Under the pieces are notes generated by a model. That model made no database searches. It was given only the letters and a program-made list of their open reading frames with translations, and was not told where the DNA came from. Positions 60,656-64,000 of a stretch of DNA of 64,000 nucleotides are shown here, piece by piece. Each line of letters starts with the position of its first letter. Position 1 is the first letter of the stretch. Source of the DNA: Sipunculus nudus (lineage: Eukaryota; Annelida; Sipuncula; Golfingiida; Sipunculidae); NCBI GenBank assembly GCA_026874595.1, contig CM049314.1, positions 560,001 through 624,000 of the forward strand, read 5' to 3'. The position numbers were made by a program, and so were the translations under genes.

Positions 60656-62470
60656 TTGATTTCTGCATAAACCACTATGACCAGATTTGATAAACTTTAA
60701 AGTGGTCTATATTTTTTTCTGAAGAAGTTGAGCTATATGCTTGGAGATGCCAGCCAGTGGGTGTGAATGGATTGCAATGAAACCCAAGCCAGGTGTTTGT
60801 GAAGAGTCTGGTGGAGATGAAGGGGGCCAAAACCTATTTGACTGTGTATAAGCATAAACTGGCCTGAAATCAGGTTTCTGGGGGCATGAAATTTTTGTTT
60901 GTGGGAACAGGGTAATATTTTCTTGTTTCCCTGTATATACACCCTTAACTGGGCCTAATGACACCAAAACCAGGTTTGTGGGACCATCAGTACAGATTTG
61001 AGGGGAAAAAATGGATTTTATCTGTATATCACTATGTTCACTGTGTCCAGATTTGGAAATTCAAACTGGTCCTAATTTTTTTTCTGATGGAGTTGAGCCA
61101 AATGCTTTGAGATACCAGCCAGTGGGTGTTAATGGATTGCAATGATACCAAACCAGGTGTGTGTGTTGAGTTTTGTGGAGATGAGGGGGGCCAGAACCTA
61201 TTTGAATGTGTATAAGCATAAACTGGCCTGAAATCAGGTTTCTGGGGGCTTGAAATTCTTGTTTGTGTCAGCAGGGTAATATTATCTTGTTTCCCTGTAT
61301 ATACACCTTGAATTGGGCCTAATGACACCTAAACCATGTTTTAGGGACCATCATTACAGATTTGAGGTAAAAAAAATGGATTTTCCCTGTATATCACTAT
61401 GTTCACTGTGTCCAGATTTGGAAATTCAAACTGGTCCTAATTTTTTTTCTGAGGGAGTTGAGCCAAATGCTTGGTGATGCCAGCCAGTGGGTGTAAATGG
61501 ATTGCAATGATACCCAAACCAGGAGTGTGTGTTGAGTTTTGTGGATATGAAGGGGGCCAGAACCTATTTGACTGTGTATAAGCATAAACTGGCCTGACAT
61601 CAGGTTTCTGGGGGCATGGAATTTTTGTTTGTGGGAACAGGGTAATATTATCTTGTTTCCCTGTATATACACCCTAAACTGGGCCTAATGACACCAAAAC
61701 CAGGTTTGTGGGACCATCAGTACAGATTTGAGGGGGAAAAATGGATTTTCTCTGTATATCACTGTGTTCACTGTGTCCAGATTTGGAAATTCAAACTGGC
61801 CCTAATTTTTTTTCTGAGGGAGTTGAGCCAAATGCTTGGTGATGCCAGCCAGTGGGTGTAAATGGATTGCAATGATACCCAAACCAGGAGTGTGTGTTGA
61901 GTTTTGTGGAGATGAGGGGGGCCAGAACCTATTTGACTGTGTATAAGCATAAACTGGCCTGAAATCAGGTTTCTGGGGGCATGAAATTTTTGTTTGTGGG
62001 AACAGGGTAATATTATCTTGTTTCCCTGTATATACACCCTAAACTGGGCCTAATGACACCAAAACCAGGTTTGTGGGACCATCAGTACAGATTTGAGGGG
62101 GAAAAATGGATTTTCTCTGTATATCACTATGTCCACTGTGTCCAGATTTGGAAATTCAAACTGGCCCTAATTTTTTTTTCTGAGGGATTTGAACCTAATG
62201 CTTAGAGATTCCAGCCAGTGGGTGTAAATGGATTGCAATGATAGCCAAACCAGGTGTGTGTGATGAGTCTGGTGGAGATGAGGTGGTCCAAAACACTATT
62301 TGCCTGTGTATAATAAGCCATAAGTCCTCAGCTGAAATCAGCTTTCTGGGGGCTTGAAATGTTTGCTGGTGGGAACAAGGTAATATTATCTTGTTATCAT
62401 GGATATACACCCTAAAATGGGCCTGAGAACACCAAATACATGCATGTTGGACCATGAGTACAGATTTGAG
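60656..62470 (-). repeat. 365-bp satellite array, unit H
   Basis: Matches the H-like part of unit G, including the shortened first monomer near 62322. Confidence 0.92.
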
Positions 62471-62849
62471 GTAACAAATTGTCTGTCTATAAATTAAAAA
62501 AAAAATCAAATATCAAACTGTTATAAACATGTATCAATATATTTAATAAAATCTCTTTTCATCCAATGAATTGCATCTTATTTTTTTAATAAATAAACCA
62601 TGATATTCAACTACATCCAGTAATAAAAAATAAAAATAAAATGAATAAAAGTTTTTTTGTTTTTTGTTTTTTTTTTGGGGGGGGGGGGTGGTTGTGTTTT
62701 TTTGCAGTAAAATCCAGGCTTCTCTTTGGATCCCGGCGGTGGGCGAGGGTACAATGGACACCACACAACATTTGAAAGAACATTTTTTTTCTGCTGTTAT
62801 TGGATGACCAAGTCTCTATGAATTTAAAAAAAATATTTATTCCGTTATT

Positions 62850-64000
62850 CAAGATGACAGTGAAAATGACCCTATTTTTTCAATCATTCACCACTCTTTT
62901 CGAGCGTTCATCGAATAAGAAAGAGCCCGTCCCACCGCATTTCCTGCGAGGGTTCGTTTCTTCAGAGTCCAAACAATCCTACCGGGGCGGGGTTTAGTCC
63001 ATCTCGTCTTAAATTTGTGTCCGGGACACGGCAAACTTTATGAAAGCGGACAAAAACTTTCATACGGCTGGTAAATGCGTTTATATGTAAACGCGGGGAA
63101 TTCCCGGAGAAATCACGGAGAGATTTTATATGCAATGATACTTTTAATTACACGTTAAAATCATTTAAAATCTACCACTCTATTACTCTAAAGACATTTA
63201 TTCACTGTTAAATTACCGAAATAATAACCAGCGCAAACAATGTGGGACTGCCACTAACACCAATCTGGATCACCAGCTAACATTGACTACCGATCTTACA
63301 TCAGACGAAAACGCTAAACACTATATATTTTTTCAACAGTTTACTGTGCAAACCGTAACAAAACCATGCAGGATATCAAATTTACAGGTTCTTAAGGAAA
63401 TATGATACAAAACATAAATTGTACCTTTGCTCACATTTAATAATATCATCATGATGAATTCTCCGCGAATTCTCCAGCTGTCCGCGTTATAGATGTATAT
63501 GTATTTATTAATGACAAAAATTGACATACAATTTTATGGATACCCGTATAATTGCGGTTTTCTGGACCGTCCCAGCCCACAGGTAGGATAATATGGATTC
63601 CCGACAATATTCTAATGACCGTTCCCTGAGCTGGAACGGGCTAAGAAGGTCCCTGTCATTTTTTTAATTGTCAATTCCCAGGTTTTTCGGAGAAAAAAAT
63701 GGCCCAATCCTTCATTCAATCTCCAGCCTCTTCTGGCGTTCCGGGTTTAAAAAAGAGCCCGTCCCATGCCTATTTCAGCTAGGACTGCGAACTCTGGGGT
63801 CAAAACAACTCAACTACGGCTTGGGATTACCACCTTTCCTCTTAAATATCCATCGCGCCCGTGTCAAGTGTACCGTTATTATTCACAAACGTGCGGCAGG
63901 CGCCAAAAAATTTGACAGCACCCCTTTCGGATGCCAGAATATATTTTTATATATAAAGTCCAAACCCACCACGGAACTAGGGACTCACAATTTTTTATCT
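62850..64000 (+). repeat. Promoter-like module, H/I junction, cut by window edge
   Basis: It matches the 56960 copy as far as the window reaches. Confidence 0.58.
63376..64000 (-). repeat. Long tandem repeat, unit I (partial at right edge)
   Basis: This is the start of the next unit, matching unit H including its private changes (for example near 63920-63990). The array continues beyond the window. Confidence 0.92.

Larger units (their letters stand above)
57488..63375 (-). repeat. Long tandem repeat, unit H (about 5.89 kb, minus orientation)
   Basis: This short-form unit has a more diverged promoter-like module (several private changes between 58015 and 58360). The 63-codon frame is broken, and one X-box is degenerate (59156, CATCGTAAC). 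Confidence 0.93.

Noticed and set aside
6541-64000. tRNA, rRNA or snRNA genes
   Set aside because: By eye I found no cloverleaf with A and B box, no 5S-like or U-snRNA-like segment; a covariance search would be the decisive check.

Overview
The window looks like animal (metazoan) DNA, scaffolded from at least three contigs. Positions 6041-6540 and 29365-29864 are runs of exactly 500 N, so the order and orientation of the three sequence blocks is a scaffolding claim and is not seen in the bases. A marine invertebrate is likely. My leading guess is a lancelet, because a herpesvirus related to the mollusc herpesviruses has been reported in association with an amphioxus genome, but nothing here proves the species.

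Block 1 (1-6040) is compact, GC-richer, intron-free viral DNA. Its anchor is a partial minus-strand gene (1-2106) that I identify as the herpesvirus maturational protease-scaffold precursor. It has a His64-Ser131-His163 triad, a conserved oxyanion-type Arg172, a candidate release site at Ala264/Ser265 and a proline-rich scaffold tail. Upstream on the same strand lies a 458-codon gene of unknown function (2240-3616). A divergent gene (3932-6040, at least 703 codons, cut by the gap) follows a TATA box at 3836-3843. The read parts of all three frames are free of stops and frameshifts, which fits a recent insertion or a free virus better than an old fossil copy. The protease and its scaffold tail point to a capsid-assembly gene neighbourhood.

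Block 2 (6541-29364) is 2.6 copies of an approximately 8.9-kb tandem unit in plus orientation. Block 3 (29865-64000) holds related units in minus orientation, with periods near 7.96 kb (two copies) and then 5.85-5.89 kb (three copies and a partial one). No convincing host protein gene or RNA gene is visible in either block. Each unit is modular: a promoter-like 1.9-kb module, a five-monomer array of a 365-bp satellite, a doubtful 63-codon frame, a degenerate or fresh array of 148-bp monomers, clusters of TGACCT half-sites, and short hairpins beside TGTC/TTTG microsatellites. The three unit lengths differ by what sits between the hairpin/microsatellite borders.

The most interesting structure in the repeats is regulatory-looking. 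There are many RFX X-box-like palindromes (GTTACCATGGTAAC), near-perfect CTCF-type cores (GCCACCAGGGGGC) placed 148-150 and 296-298 bases from the X-boxes, a fourfold 330-bp repeat with one CTCF-type core per repeat, and stacked nuclear-receptor half-sites. Whether any of these are bound is inference. A terminal-type hairpin followed by CTAG-T occurs in two paired-base versions and may mark the end of a Helitron-like element.
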